Part shown: piece by piece, positions 25,493 to 34,330 of the stretch
How positions within the stretch are numbered: position 1 is the stretch's first letter
How the letters are laid out: the number at the start of each line of letters is the position of its first letter
NCBI GenBank assembly: GCA_904393115.1
Contig: CAJFMX010000006.1
Coordinates: forward strand, 62,001-126,000
Direction: 5' to 3'
Length of the DNA stretch: 64,000 nucleotides
From: an uncultured Clostridia bacterium
Lineage (GTDB): Bacteria; Bacillota; Clostridia; Christensenellales; UBA1750
The notes under the pieces: model-generated
The model's database searches: none
What the model saw: the letters and a program-made list of their open reading frames with translations, nothing else
Told to the model about the DNA's origin: nothing
Position numbers and translations under genes: made by a program

Positions 25493-25498
25493 TGTCCA
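25470..25498 (-). promoter_or_regulatory. Promoter of the secreted-protein unit
   Basis: On the minus strand, TGGACA, 17 nt and TATAAT, embedded in the inverted repeat. Confidence 0.72.
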
Positions 25499-25548
25499 GC
25501 GAAATAGGAGGTAAAATTCCTAAAATGAGGCGGGAAAGGGGAGGTAGG

Positions 25549-25878
25549 ATGCTCATCCACGATTTTCGGGAGATCGGCAACCGGCTCTACGCGGTGCGCA
25601 AGCGCCTGGGGCTGACGCAGATGGAGGTGGCCGAGCGCGCGGGGCTCTCGCTGCGCACATACGCGGACATCGAGCGCGGGACGGTGAACATGCGGGTGGA
25701 GACGGCGCTGCAGATCTGCGAGGCGCTGCACATCACGCCGGACGAGATCTTCGCGCGCGGGGATGCGGGCCTTGCGCTCCGGCAGGAGGAGCTCTTTGCC
25801 CGACTTGCGGCCTGCGCGGAGAAGGACCGGGACACGGCGCTGCGGCTGCTGGAGGTCTACCTCAAGTCCCTGGATTAA
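25549..25878 (+). CDS. XRE-family HTH transcriptional regulator
   Basis: This 109-residue protein is almost entirely one helix-turn-helix domain: IGNRLYAVRKRLGLTQMEVA, ERAGLSLRTYADIERG and LQICEALHITPDEIF. A short helical tail follows. It is divergent from the secreted-protein unit and faces the 10-bp inverted repeat, so it most likely represses that promoter and perhaps its own. ATG 25549 lies next to ggggaggt. An in-frame ATG at 25525, with aggagg 13 nt upstream, would add eight basic residues. Confidence 0.85.
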   Translation: MLIHDFREIGNRLYAVRKRLGLTQMEVAERAGLSLRTYADIERGTVNMRVETALQICEALHITPDEIFARGDAGLALRQEELFARLAACAEKDRDTALRLLEVYLKSLD

Positions 25879-25892
25879 GGTGCGTTTTCGGG

Positions 25893-25921
25893 TTGACAGA
25901 GCGACCGCGTTGCGGTATCGT
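25893..25921 (+). promoter_or_regulatory. Promoter of the enolase-superfamily gene
   Basis: TTGACA, 17 nt and TATCGT lie shortly after the HTH gene. Confidence 0.65.
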
Positions 25922-25981
25922 TAAGACAGGGCGAATTCGCCCGGCAAAGAGAGAAAGAACAACACAGAACGGAGGGGTTTC

Positions 25982-27205
25982 ATGAAGATCACGGACCTCA
26001 AGAGCGCGATCATCGGCAATAACATCTGCCTGCGCGTGAAGACCGACAAGGGAATCGACGGCTATTCCCAGGTCGAGGAGAACAAGGACTTCATCAACGT
26101 CAACGTGCCCTACTTCCGCGACATGATCGTGGGCTGCGATCCCACCAATGTCGAGGACGTCATGCGCCGCATCCGGCGCCTGGGCGCGTTCAAGCCCTGG
26201 GGCAAGCTCGTCAGCTCCATCGAGATGGCGCTGTGGGACATCGCCGGCAAGGAGGCGGGCGTGCCCGTCTATAAGCTGCTGGGCGGCAAGGTGCGCGACC
26301 GCGTCCGCGTCTACTGCACGCAGTATTCGCCGGAGTCCCTGCCGCATCCCAATGCCCGCAACGCCGAGGAGCGCGCGGAGAACATCCTCTATTTGAACGA
26401 GGAGATCGGCTTCACCATCGTCAAGACCGCCATCTCCTTCCACAGCCCGGACTTCCGCCGGCTGGCCGAGAACGAGGGCTTTGCCTATACCTCCTACCCC
26501 ATCGCCCCGGACGTCCGCTATCCCGACAACGCCAACGGCAGCCTGCTGACGGACAAGGGCCTGAACTACCTGATCAACTACGTCGGCAAGATCAAGGAGA
26601 TCGTGGGCGACAAGGTGGGCATCGCCTTTGACTGCGGCCCGGGCCTCACCGCCATCGACGCGCTGAAGTTTGCCAAGGGCGTGGAGCCCTTCAACGTCAT
26701 GTGGCTCGAGGACATGGTCACCGGCGACTACACGCCCTACAGCCTGGCCCAGGTCTATCGCGACATCACCCAGAACACCACCACCAACATCCACACCGGC
26801 GAGCAGGTCTACCTGCGCCAAAACTTCCGCGAGCTCATCGAGACCCACGCAGTCAACGTCGTGGGCCCGGACCCGGCGGACGTGGGCGGCATCGCGGAGC
26901 TGAAGTGGATCGCGGAGTACGCCAACCTGCACGGCATCATGATGGCGCCGCACGGCGTGTTCGACGGCGTGTTCGGCATGGCGGCGCTGACGCACGTGTC
27001 CGCGACCATGCCCAACAACTACATCGCCTACGAGTACCCGCAGGGCCACCCGGATTGGTGGTACGACATCGTCGAGGGCCTGCCGGAGGGCTTCTTCCGG
27101 GACGGCCACGTCACCGTTTGGGACAAGCCCGGCGTCGGCGTGGAGTTCAACATCCCCAAGGCGGAAAAGTACCTCCGCCCGGAGGACCGCGACTTCTTCC
27201 TCTAA
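25982..27205 (+). CDS. Enolase-superfamily sugar-acid dehydratase (MR/MLE)
   Basis: This 407-residue enolase-superfamily protein has an N-terminal capping domain (MKITDLKSAIIGNNICLRVK, VSSIEMALWDIAGKEAGVPV) and a barrel. The three metal carboxylates are in IAFDCGPG, MWLEDMVTG and IHTGEQVY, and the general-base histidine is in MMAPHGVFDG. These group it with mandelate racemase, galactonate dehydratase and mannonate dehydratase-like enzymes; the substrate is not certain. Site gaacggagg precedes the ATG. It has its own promoter and terminator. Confidence 0.88.
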   Translation: MKITDLKSAIIGNNICLRVKTDKGIDGYSQVEENKDFINVNVPYFRDMIVGCDPTNVEDVMRRIRRLGAFKPWGKLVSSIEMALWDIAGKEAGVPVYKLLGGKVRDRVRVYCTQYSPESLPHPNARNAEERAENILYLNEEIGFTIVKTAISFHSPDFRRLAENEGFAYTSYPIAPDVRYPDNANGSLLTDKGLNYLINYVGKIKEIVGDKVGIAFDCGPGLTAIDALKFAKGVEPFNVMWLEDMVTGDYTPYSLAQVYRDITQNTTTNIHTGEQVYLRQNFRELIETHAVNVVGPDPADVGGIAELKWIAEYANLHGIMMAPHGVFDGVFGMAALTHVSATMPNNYIAYEYPQGHPDWWYDIVEGLPEGFFRDGHVTVWDKPGVGVEFNIPKAEKYLRPEDRDFFL

Positions 27206-27228
27206 GCCGAACAACCGAAAAACCCCAG

Positions 27229-27268
27229 GAGGGGATGCAGCCCGCGCGCGGGCCGCATCCCCTCTTTT
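27229..27268 (+). terminator. Rho-independent terminator
   Basis: The stem gaggggatgc...gcatcccctc, with a GC-rich inner helix, is followed by TTTT. Confidence 0.85.
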
Positions 27269-27275
27269 CGCGCAC

Positions 27276-27304
27276 TTGCGTGCCGGGGGCGGGTGTTGTA
27301 CAAT
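27276..27304 (+). promoter_or_regulatory. Promoter of the YgiQ operon
   Basis: TTGCGT, 17 nt and TACAAT lie about 48 nt before the ATG. Confidence 0.6.
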
Positions 27305-27351
27305 AAGGGTAACAATTTTTTCACGGCGTCAAGCGTGGAGCGGAGGAAGAA

Positions 27352-29349
27352 ATGCCCGATCAGTTTTTGCCTGTGACGCGCGAGGAGATGCTCGCGCGCG
27401 GCTGGGATCAGCCGGACTTCGTCGTCGTGTCCGGGGATGCGTATGTGGACCATCCCTCCTTTGGACACGCCATCATCGCGCGCGTGCTGGAGGATGCCGG
27501 CTACCGCGTGTGCATGCTCAACCAGCCGGACTTCCACAATGCGCGGGACTTTGCGCGCTTTGGCCGGCCCAAGTACGGCTTCATGGTCGCCGCCGGCAAC
27601 ATCGACTCCATGGTCAACCACTACACCGCGGCCAAGCGCCCGCGCTCCCAGGACCTGTACTCCCCGGGCGGCAGGCCGGGCCTGCGGCCGGACCGCGCGA
27701 CGATCGTCTACTGCAACCGCATCCACGAGGCCTTCGGCAAGATCCCGATCATCATCGGCGGCGTGGAGGCCTCGCTCCGGCGCTTTGCGCACTACGACTA
27801 TTGGGACGACAGCGTCCGCCATTCGATCCTGGCCGACTGCGGCGCGGACCTGCTCTCCTACGGCATGGCGGAAAAGCAGACCGTGCGCATCGCGGACCGC
27901 CTGCGCGACGGGCTGCCGCTGACGGGCATCCCCGGCACCTGCTACATGGCGGACGAGGTGCCCGAGGGCGCGCTGGAGATCCCGTCCTTCATGGCGTGCA
28001 AGGAGGACAAGGTCGCCTACTGCAAGGCCTTCCGCGCGCAGTACGAGGAGCAGGACCCCATCCGCGGCCGCACGCTCGCCCAGTGGCACGAGAAAAAGGT
28101 GCTCGTGGCCGAGCCGCCCATGATGCCCCTGACGCGCGAGGAGCTCGACCGCGTCTACGACCTGCCCTATACCCGCCGGTGGCATCCCATGTACGACGCG
28201 GAGGGCGGCGTTCCCGCCCTTGCGGAGGTGGAGTTCTCCATCGCCAGCACCCGCGGGTGCTTCGGCGCGTGCTCGTTCTGCGCGCTGACGTTCCACCAGG
28301 GGCGCATCGTGCAGTCCCGGAGCCCGGAGTCCATCCTGAAGGAGGCGCGGCTGCTGACCAAGCTCCCCAACTTCAAGGGATACATCCACGACGTGGGCGG
28401 GCCGACGGCCAACTTCCGCTTCCCCTCCTGCAAAAAGCAGCTCAAGATCGGCACCTGCAAGAACCGGCAGTGCCTGGCGCCCGAGCCCTGCCCCAACCTG
28501 GAGGTGGACGAAAAGGAGCTGACGCGCCTGCTGCGGGATCTCCGGCAGATCCCCGGGGTCAAGAAGGTCTTCATCCGCTCCGGCCTGCGCTTTGACTACA
28601 TGATGCTCGACAAGAGCGACGAGTTCTTCAACGAGCTCTGCGCCCACCACGTCAGCGGCCAGCTCAAGGTCGCGCCCGAGCACGTCGCCCCCAAGGTCCT
28701 CAAGCTCATGGGCAAGCCGCGCTGCGAGGTGTTCAAGGCCTTCTGCGAAAAGTATAAGCGCGTCAACCAGCGCCTGGGGAAGGACCAGTACCTCGTGCCC
28801 TACTTCATCTCCAGCCACCCGGGCTGCGACCTGAGCGCGGCCATCGAGCTTGCGGAGTACCTTCGCGACATCGGCCACCAGCCCGAGCAGGTGCAGGACT
28901 TCATCCCCACCCCGGGCACGCTCTCGACGACCATGTTTTACACGGGGCTCAATCCCCTGACCATGGAGCGCGTCTACGTTCCGCGCTCCCCGCAGGAGAA
29001 GGCTATGCAGCGCGCGCTCCTGCAGTATAAACGGCCCCAAAACCACGCGCTCGTGCGCCGGGCGCTGCACATCGCCGGGCGCGAGGACCTGATCGGCTAT
29101 GGAAAGCGCTGCCTCGTGCCCCCGGCAGGCGGCCGGACCCCGGCAGGCGGCCGGAGCCCGGCTGGCGGCCATCGCCCGGCTGGGGACCGTCGCCCGGCAA
29201 AGGGCGCGCGCGGCGAGCGCACGGCAAAGCCGCTCAAGGGCGCGCAGAAACCGCGTGCGTCCACGGACCGCGGGGGAAAGGCCCCACGCGGCCGGTCGGC
29301 GGGCGCACGGCCTGCGCGCCCGCCCAAAGGAGGGAAGAAGAATGGCTGA
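27352..29349 (+). CDS. YgiQ-family radical SAM protein
   Basis: This 665-residue UPF0313/YgiQ protein has a B12-binding-like N-terminal region ([39 protein letters not shown]). The radical-SAM cluster motif is [20 protein letters not shown], with three cysteines, and the C-terminal part contains [16 protein letters not shown]. The reaction is unknown. The last 80 residues are a basic, repetitive tail (about five PAGGR-like units, then Lys/Arg/Pro-rich). It overlaps the next gene by 8 nt and heads a probable three-gene operon. Confidence 0.93.
   Translation: MPDQFLPVTREEMLARGWDQPDFVVVSGDAYVDHPSFGHAIIARVLEDAGYRVCMLNQPDFHNARDFARFGRPKYGFMVAAGNIDSMVNHYTAAKRPRSQDLYSPGGRPGLRPDRATIVYCNRIHEAFGKIPIIIGGVEASLRRFAHYDYWDDSVRHSILADCGADLLSYGMAEKQTVRIADRLRDGLPLTGIPGTCYMADEVPEGALEIPSFMACKEDKVAYCKAFRAQYEEQDPIRGRTLAQWHEKKVLVAEPPMMPLTREELDRVYDLPYTRRWHPMYDAEGGVPALAEVEFSIASTRGCFGACSFCALTFHQGRIVQSRSPESILKEARLLTKLPNFKGYIHDVGGPTANFRFPSCKKQLKIGTCKNRQCLAPEPCPNLEVDEKELTRLLRDLRQIPGVKKVFIRSGLRFDYMMLDKSDEFFNELCAHHVSGQLKVAPEHVAPKVLKLMGKPRCEVFKAFCEKYKRVNQRLGKDQYLVPYFISSHPGCDLSAAIELAEYLRDIGHQPEQVQDFIPTPGTLSTTMFYTGLNPLTMERVYVPRSPQEKAMQRALLQYKRPQNHALVRRALHIAGREDLIGYGKRCLVPPAGGRTPAGGRSPAGGHRPAGDRRPAKGARGERTAKPLKGAQKPRASTDRGGKAPRGRSAGARPARPPKGGKKNG
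29118..29195 (+). repeat. Imperfect 15-nt tandem repeat in the YgiQ tail
   Basis: About five copies of a ccggcaggcggccgg-like unit encode P-A-G-G-(R/H) steps at the C-terminus of the YgiQ protein. Confidence 0.75.
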
Positions 29350-30895
29350 ACTACACTATACGGAATACCTCTTCAAGGTGCGCGGCTGCGCGCTGGGCCT
29401 TGGGGACATGACCTGGATCGAACCGGCGCTGCGCGTCATCGCGCGCAGCGGCATGGACTTTACCGCCGGGGAGCTGGCGCAGGCCTATGAACGGGGCGGC
29501 GCCTTGACCCCGCACTTCCTGCGGAACATGGACCGCGGCATCGACCCGCCGCTCGCGGTGTTCGACGACCCGGAGCGCGTGGGCCCGGGCGGCATGGACT
29601 GCGCGCCCCTGTGGGCCTGCGCCTGCCCCGGCGACCCGGAGCGCGCGAGCGCCTATGCCAAGCGGGACGCGGCGGTCGACCACGAGGGCGAGGCCGTGGA
29701 GGCGGCCGGGTTCCTCGCGGCGGCGATGTCCCTGGCCTTTGTGCGGGTCGATGCCGCGGCCTGCATCCGCGAGGCCGCAGGGCTCCTGCCCGAGGAGAGC
29801 CGGCTGGCGCGCCTGGCGCTGGACGCCTGCGCGCTCTGCGAAAAGGACCCCGCCACGGCCCGCGCCCGCATGGAGTGGCGCTACGGCGGCGTGGACGGCT
29901 CCCTGCTGCCGCGCCTGACCGAGGTGCTGCTCTCGCTCCTGCTGGGCGACCAGCCGGACCGGCTCGCCGCGGCGTTCCGCGGGCTGCTCCAGGGCGCGCC
30001 CTCCACGTCGGACGTGGGGGATGCGATGGCCGCGCGCATGGCCCGCGCAGGGCTGATGTGCATGGCCATGGCCGAGGCGCGGGGGGAGAACCTGCCCGTG
30101 CGCGTGACCGCCGCGCCCTTTGTGGCCGTGCCGGCGGCGCGCCCGGCGGCGCGCAGCCTGAGCATCCGCTTCCTCGGCGCGCCGGTGCTCGCGCCCGGCA
30201 AGGCGCGCCAGTGCATCCTGCGCATCGAAAACCCGACGGACGAGGTCCTGGAGGGGCCGATCCTCTGCGAGGCGGAGGGCTGCGTGCAGGCCATGACCGC
30301 CAGCCGCGCCAGGGTCCTGCCCGGCGAGGACGCGCGCATCCCCTTTACGGTCTGGATGCCCGAGGACGTGGCGAACATCACCGAGTGCAACCGGATGACG
30401 GTGCGCTTCTGCGGGCTGGAAAAGACCTTCGGCATCGCCGGGGCCCAGGCCTGGCGCGTCTGCGGCCGCATGGGCGTCAGCGACCAGCCCATCTACGCCG
30501 GGCGCTCCCTGCCGGAGAACCCGCTCTGGGAGCCCTACTTTGCGGACGGGAACCGCATCGACCTGGATGCCATCAACGGCTGGGTCGGGCCGTGCTCGTT
30601 TGCGCTGGAGCGCGCCCTCCTCGTGGAGGAGGACCTGGAGGCGGACATCGCGGTGGCGCGCACCTGCCCCTTTGTGCTCGAGCTGGACGGGGAGACGATC
30701 CTTGCGGGCGACGGCACCGATGGCTGGACGGTCGTGCGCGCGGAGGAGCCGGCCGTGCTGCTGACAAAGGGCGCGCACACGCTGCGCCTCTTCGTCGAGC
30801 GGCGCGCGCCCGGCGGCAGCATCGAGGTGGACTTCCTGCGCGAGGGGCGGCTGCTGTCGCTGACGGCGGGGAACCCGCTCCGGGAGGGCGCGTGA
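29342..30895 (+). CDS. ADP-ribosylglycohydrolase-like protein, probably degenerate
   Basis: This 517-residue protein contains a middle region (about 70-240) recalling the ADP-ribosylglycohydrolase fold: [35 protein letters not shown] and [13 protein letters not shown]. The N-terminal GDALG-type metal motif and the C-terminal G-x-D-T-D motif are not visible, so the metal site seems lost. Two beta-type domains follow ([14 protein letters not shown]; a C-terminal ligand-binding-like region). It could be a binding protein or an enzyme using other residues. ATG 29342 overlaps ygiQ; aaaggaggg lies upstream. Its stop overlaps the dUTPase start (TGATG). Confidence 0.65.
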   Translation: MAELHYTEYLFKVRGCALGLGDMTWIEPALRVIARSGMDFTAGELAQAYERGGALTPHFLRNMDRGIDPPLAVFDDPERVGPGGMDCAPLWACACPGDPERASAYAKRDAAVDHEGEAVEAAGFLAAAMSLAFVRVDAAACIREAAGLLPEESRLARLALDACALCEKDPATARARMEWRYGGVDGSLLPRLTEVLLSLLLGDQPDRLAAAFRGLLQGAPSTSDVGDAMAARMARAGLMCMAMAEARGENLPVRVTAAPFVAVPAARPAARSLSIRFLGAPVLAPGKARQCILRIENPTDEVLEGPILCEAEGCVQAMTASRARVLPGEDARIPFTVWMPEDVANITECNRMTVRFCGLEKTFGIAGAQAWRVCGRMGVSDQPIYAGRSLPENPLWEPYFADGNRIDLDAINGWVGPCSFALERALLVEEDLEADIAVARTCPFVLELDGETILAGDGTDGWTVVRAEEPAVLLTKGAHTLRLFVERRAPGGSIEVDFLREGRLLSLTAGNPLREGA

Positions 30896-31386
30896 TGGAG
30901 GAGCTGCTCTTTGCAAGAATCCGCGAGGACGCGGTCATCCCCTCCAAGCGCGTGGAGGACGCCGGATACGACATCTACGCCGCCTTTGACGAGGACTACA
31001 TGCTCTTTGCGCCCCTGGAGACGCGGCGCGTGCCGACGGGGCTCCTCAGCGCCTTCTCCCCGGACTATTACTTTCAGCTGCAGGAGCGCGGCTCCACCGG
31101 CACCCGCGGCATCTCCCAGCGGTGCGGCGTGATCGACTCGGGCTTCCGCAGCGAGTGGATGATCCCGCTGACCAACCTCAACAAAAAGCCCCTCGTCCTG
31201 GTTAAGCCGGGCAAGGAAGACCTCTTTGCCGGGCAGGACGTGGTGCTCTACCCCATCAGCAAGGCCATCTGCCAGGCGATCCTCCTGCCCGTGCCAAGGA
31301 CCGAGGTGCGCGAGCTCTCCCCCGAGGAGATCCGCGCCATCCCCTCGGCGCGCGGGACCGGGGAGCTGGGCAGCACCGGAAAATAG
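30895..31386 (+). CDS. dUTPase-superfamily protein
   Basis: This 163-residue trimeric dUTPase-fold protein has the family motifs DAGYDIYAA (motif 1), QERGSTGTRGI (motif 2), CGVIDSGFRSEWM (motif 3) and the C-terminal P-loop-like ARGTGELGSTGK (motif 5). It is expected to hydrolyse dUTP or a related deoxynucleotide to the monophosphate. The substrate tyrosine of motif 3 is Phe here, so dUTP specificity is not certain. The start codon overlaps the previous stop by 1 base. Confidence 0.85.
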   Translation: MEELLFARIREDAVIPSKRVEDAGYDIYAAFDEDYMLFAPLETRRVPTGLLSAFSPDYYFQLQERGSTGTRGISQRCGVIDSGFRSEWMIPLTNLNKKPLVLVKPGKEDLFAGQDVVLYPISKAICQAILLPVPRTEVRELSPEEIRAIPSARGTGELGSTGK

Positions 31387-31414
31387 AGAGAAACACACAC
31401 AGGAGGTCGTTTCC

Positions 31415-32479
31415 ATGAACATGCAGGAAGAAAAGACCCGGCGGAACCTGCCGCCGCTGTTTCCGGAGGGGATGACCGCGGAGGCGTTCCCCGCCTGGCG
31501 GCAGGAGCGGCTCGCGCTCTACGCGCGCGAGTGCTTTGGCGTCACCCCGCCCGCGCCCAAGGCATTGCGCGCCGAGATCGAGGCGGACCGGGAGGACGAC
31601 TGGGCCGGCAAGGCGGAGCACCGGCGCGTGAAGCTCACGCTGGAGCTGGAGGCGGGGGAGTTCTCCTTCCCCGTGCACCTCGTGTTGCCCAAGGCGCAGC
31701 GCCCCGCGCCCTGCGCCGTCTACATCTCCTTTACGCCCTATGCGACGGCCGGCTATCAGCCCATCGAGGAGGTCGTGGACCACGGGTACGCCATGGCGGT
31801 GTTCTGCTACGAGGACGTCACGCGCGACAACGGCGACTTTGCAGACGGGCTCGCGGCCTTCTTCCCGCGCCAGGGGGCGGATGCGCCCGGCAAGATCAGC
31901 CTGTGGGCCTATGCGGCCATGCGCGTGATGGACTACCTGCAGACGCTGCCGGAGATCGACAGCGCGCGCACCTTCGTCATGGGCCATTCGCGCCTGGGCA
32001 AGACCGCGCTCTGGGCCGCCGCGCAGGACGAGCGCTTTGCCGCGGCCGTCTCCAACGACAGCGGCTGCTCCGGCGCGGCGGTCAGCCGCGGCAAGGTGGG
32101 GGAGTCCGTCGCGGCCATTTACCGCCAGTTCCCCTTCTGGTTCTGCGAAAACTACGGCGCCTACGGCGGGCGGGAGGACGCGCTCCCCTTTGAGCAGTAC
32201 CAGCTCCTGGCCTGCATCGCGCCGCGGCCGCTCTACGTCGCCAGCGCCTCGCAGGACGAGTGGGCCGACCCGCAGTCGGAGTTCCTCTCGGCGCTGCTGG
32301 CCAGCCCGGCCTGGGCGCTTCTGGGCGCGCAGGGCCTGCCCGAGGGCGCGCAGATGCCGGAGAGCGGCGGGCGCCTCGTCTCCGGGTGCGTGGGCTATCA
32401 CCTGCGCCCGGGCACGCATTACCTGAGCCGCTACGACTGGGCGCGCGTGCTGCGCTTCCTGGACATCGCGCTGCTGTAG
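31415..32479 (+). CDS. CE15/acetyl-xylan-esterase-like alpha/beta hydrolase
   Basis: This 354-residue alpha/beta hydrolase has the nucleophile elbow VMGHSRLGKTALWAAAQDER and the segment VSNDSGCSGAAVSRG, as in the glucuronoyl esterase (CE15) group. The catalytic His is probably in GTHYLSRYDW. CE15 enzymes split ester links between glucuronate and lignin or other groups; the second Cys typical of some members is absent, so this is CE15-like. There is no signal peptide, so it acts inside the cell. Site aggaggt lies 8 nt before the ATG. Confidence 0.82.
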   Translation: MNMQEEKTRRNLPPLFPEGMTAEAFPAWRQERLALYARECFGVTPPAPKALRAEIEADREDDWAGKAEHRRVKLTLELEAGEFSFPVHLVLPKAQRPAPCAVYISFTPYATAGYQPIEEVVDHGYAMAVFCYEDVTRDNGDFADGLAAFFPRQGADAPGKISLWAYAAMRVMDYLQTLPEIDSARTFVMGHSRLGKTALWAAAQDERFAAAVSNDSGCSGAAVSRGKVGESVAAIYRQFPFWFCENYGAYGGREDALPFEQYQLLACIAPRPLYVASASQDEWADPQSEFLSALLASPAWALLGAQGLPEGAQMPESGGRLVSGCVGYHLRPGTHYLSRYDWARVLRFLDIALL

Positions 32480-32495
32480 GCCGCGGGCGGACGGC

Positions 32496-32524
32496 TTGCG
32501 CCGGGCTGCGGACTGCGGTATAAT
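32496..32524 (+). promoter_or_regulatory. Promoter of the reductase gene
   Basis: TTGCGC, 17 nt and TATAAT. Confidence 0.7.
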
Positions 32525-32568
32525 GAAAGCGGTTTCGCATGTATACAGAACGAGGAGGGCAAGAAAAA

Positions 32569-33429
32569 ATGAAGATCGGCTTTATCGGCGTGGGCGTCAT
32601 GGGCGCGCCCATGGTGCAGAACCTCATGAAAAAGGGCCACGAGCTGAGCGTCTACAACCGCACGAAGGAGAAGGCCGCCGGCGTCGTCGCCGCGGGCGCC
32701 AAGTGGTGCGAGAGCGCGGGCGCGTGCGCCAAGGACCAGGACGTGGTCATCACCATCGTCGGCTATCCCAAGGACGTCGAGGAGGTCTACTTTGCGCCCG
32801 GCGGCATCCTGGACAGCGCCGCCCCCGGCACCGTGCTCATCGACATGACCACGACCAGCCCCCGCCTTTCCGAGCGCATTTACGCCGCGGCAAAGGAAAA
32901 GGGCATGACCGCGCTGGATGCGCCCGTGTCCGGCGGGGACGTCGGCGCGCAGAAGGGCACGCTGGCCATCATGGTCGGCGGCGACCGCGAGGCCTTTGAC
33001 CGGATGCAGGAGGTCTTTGCGGCCATGGGCACCAACATCCGCTACATGGGCGGCGCGGGCTGCGGCCAGCACACCAAGATGGCCAACCAGATCGCTATCT
33101 CCGGCTGCATCGCGGCCGTGTGCGAGGCCATCGCCTATGCCGAGGCCTGCGGCCTCAAGCCCCAGGAGATGTTCGATGCGATCTCCACGGGCGCGGCCGG
33201 CTCCTGGCAGCTGACCAACAACGGCCAGAAGATCATCGACGGCAATTACGCCCCGGGATTCTACGTCAAGCACTTCATCAAGGACATGAACATCGCCCTG
33301 GAGGAGGCCAAGGACCGCGACCTGCCCCTGGACGTGCTCAAGCTCGTGCGCGACAAGTACGACGAGCTTGCGGCGGCCGGCGGCGGGGACGAGGGCACCC
33401 AGGCCCTGATCCAGGTCCTGCGCAAGTAA
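32569..33429 (+). CDS. Beta-hydroxyacid dehydrogenase (GarR/3-hydroxyisobutyrate dehydrogenase type)
   Basis: This 286-residue NAD(P)-dependent dehydrogenase has the Rossmann motif GFIGVGVMGAPMVQNLMKKG, the substrate loop DAPVSGGDVGAQKGTLAIMVGG, the catalytic lysine region GCGQHTKMANQIAI, and a helical C-terminal half. Related enzymes reduce tartronate semialdehyde or oxidise 3-hydroxyisobutyrate. With an enolase-superfamily dehydratase 5 kb away, a role in sugar-acid breakdown is possible but not shown. Site gaggaggg lies upstream. Confidence 0.9.
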   Translation: MKIGFIGVGVMGAPMVQNLMKKGHELSVYNRTKEKAAGVVAAGAKWCESAGACAKDQDVVITIVGYPKDVEEVYFAPGGILDSAAPGTVLIDMTTTSPRLSERIYAAAKEKGMTALDAPVSGGDVGAQKGTLAIMVGGDREAFDRMQEVFAAMGTNIRYMGGAGCGQHTKMANQIAISGCIAAVCEAIAYAEACGLKPQEMFDAISTGAAGSWQLTNNGQKIIDGNYAPGFYVKHFIKDMNIALEEAKDRDLPLDVLKLVRDKYDELAAAGGGDEGTQALIQVLRK

Positions 33430-33446
33430 GCCCTGGAAAAAGACAG

Positions 33447-33480
33447 CGCGCCCCGCGAAGGCATGCCTTCGCGGGGCGCG
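33447..33480. terminator. 34-bp perfect palindrome between convergent genes
   Basis: The sequence reads identically on both strands from 33447 to 33480 (left half cgcgccccgcgaaggca). It lies between the reductase and thioesterase stops. The T-tract is poor (GATCGTTT). Confidence 0.7.
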
Positions 33481-33494
33481 GATCGTTTGGCCGC

Positions 33495-34235
33495 TCACTT
33501 GGCCGCAGGGTCTCGGGGCGTAAGGCGGACGGCAGCCTCCAGGTTCACGCGGCCGTCCCGGCGCACGGTGCGGAAGAACCGGCGCAGGCCGCCGCCCTCC
33601 TCCGGCTGCGCGCCGCTGCTAAAGACCGTCAGCTCCTCGCCAAGCGGCGCCTCGCTCAGGAAGTGCAGCGAAAAGCCGGTCACCCAGTGGCTCTCGCGCT
33701 CCGGCAGGAAGTCCACGAGCAGATCCATGTAGCGCGTGTTGTTGAGGTGGCGGTTGACGTCGATCTCGTGGTAGAGCACGGTGTGCCGGCCGGCCTCCGA
33801 AAGGGCCTCCGGCATCTGGAAGCGGACGCCCGGCAGCTCCACCAGCGGGCCGTCGCTGTAGTGCAGGGGCACCTCGCCCACGCGCAGCAGGCGGCGGGTC
33901 TGCGTGTCCACCAGCGCCCAGTGGCCGAACCCGCGCGCGACGACCTCCCCGCCGCGCTGGATGCAGCTGCACCGGTAGTGCGTCGCGCCGCGTCCGGCCG
34001 CCGGCCAGGTGTAGGAGTCGACCGCCTCGTACTGGTGCAGCGGCGCGTAGACCTCCACGGCCATGCGGCTGAGCAGGAACGCCTTGCCCATGTCGAACAG
34101 CTCCATGTAGGAGGGGCGCTCGTCGCGCATCTGGTGGTTGGCCGTTTCCTGCATGATGCGCAGCAGGTTCGCGGGCTGCAGCGTGCCGGCAGGGTCGACG
34201 TCGTGGGAGGAGATGGCAAAGCGTTCGTGATACAT
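33495..34235 (-). CDS. Acyl-ACP thioesterase
   Basis: This 246-residue double hot-dog thioesterase of the bacterial FatA/B type releases fatty acids from acyl carrier protein. The conserved sequence is visible: YHERFAISSHDVDPAGTLQP, RMAVEVYAPLHQYEAVDSYT and YHEIDVNRHLNNTRYMDLLVD with catalytic Asn/His. The start at 34235 has ggcagga at good spacing; ATG 34241 is closer to it. Convergent with the reductase, divergent from the nitrilase. Confidence 0.92.
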   Translation of the reverse strand: MYHERFAISSHDVDPAGTLQPANLLRIMQETANHQMRDERPSYMELFDMGKAFLLSRMAVEVYAPLHQYEAVDSYTWPAAGRGATHYRCSCIQRGGEVVARGFGHWALVDTQTRRLLRVGEVPLHYSDGPLVELPGVRFQMPEALSEAGRHTVLYHEIDVNRHLNNTRYMDLLVDFLPERESHWVTGFSLHFLSEAPLGEELTVFSSGAQPEEGGGLRRFFRTVRRDGRVNLEAAVRLTPRDPAAK

Positions 34236-34330
34236 GTGCATTCCTGCCTTTCTTTTGCATCGGGACGGATTGCGGCATGCGGCGGCGCCGTTTTCCATCC
34301 CCCAAAAAATCCAACGAGGGGGAAACAAAT

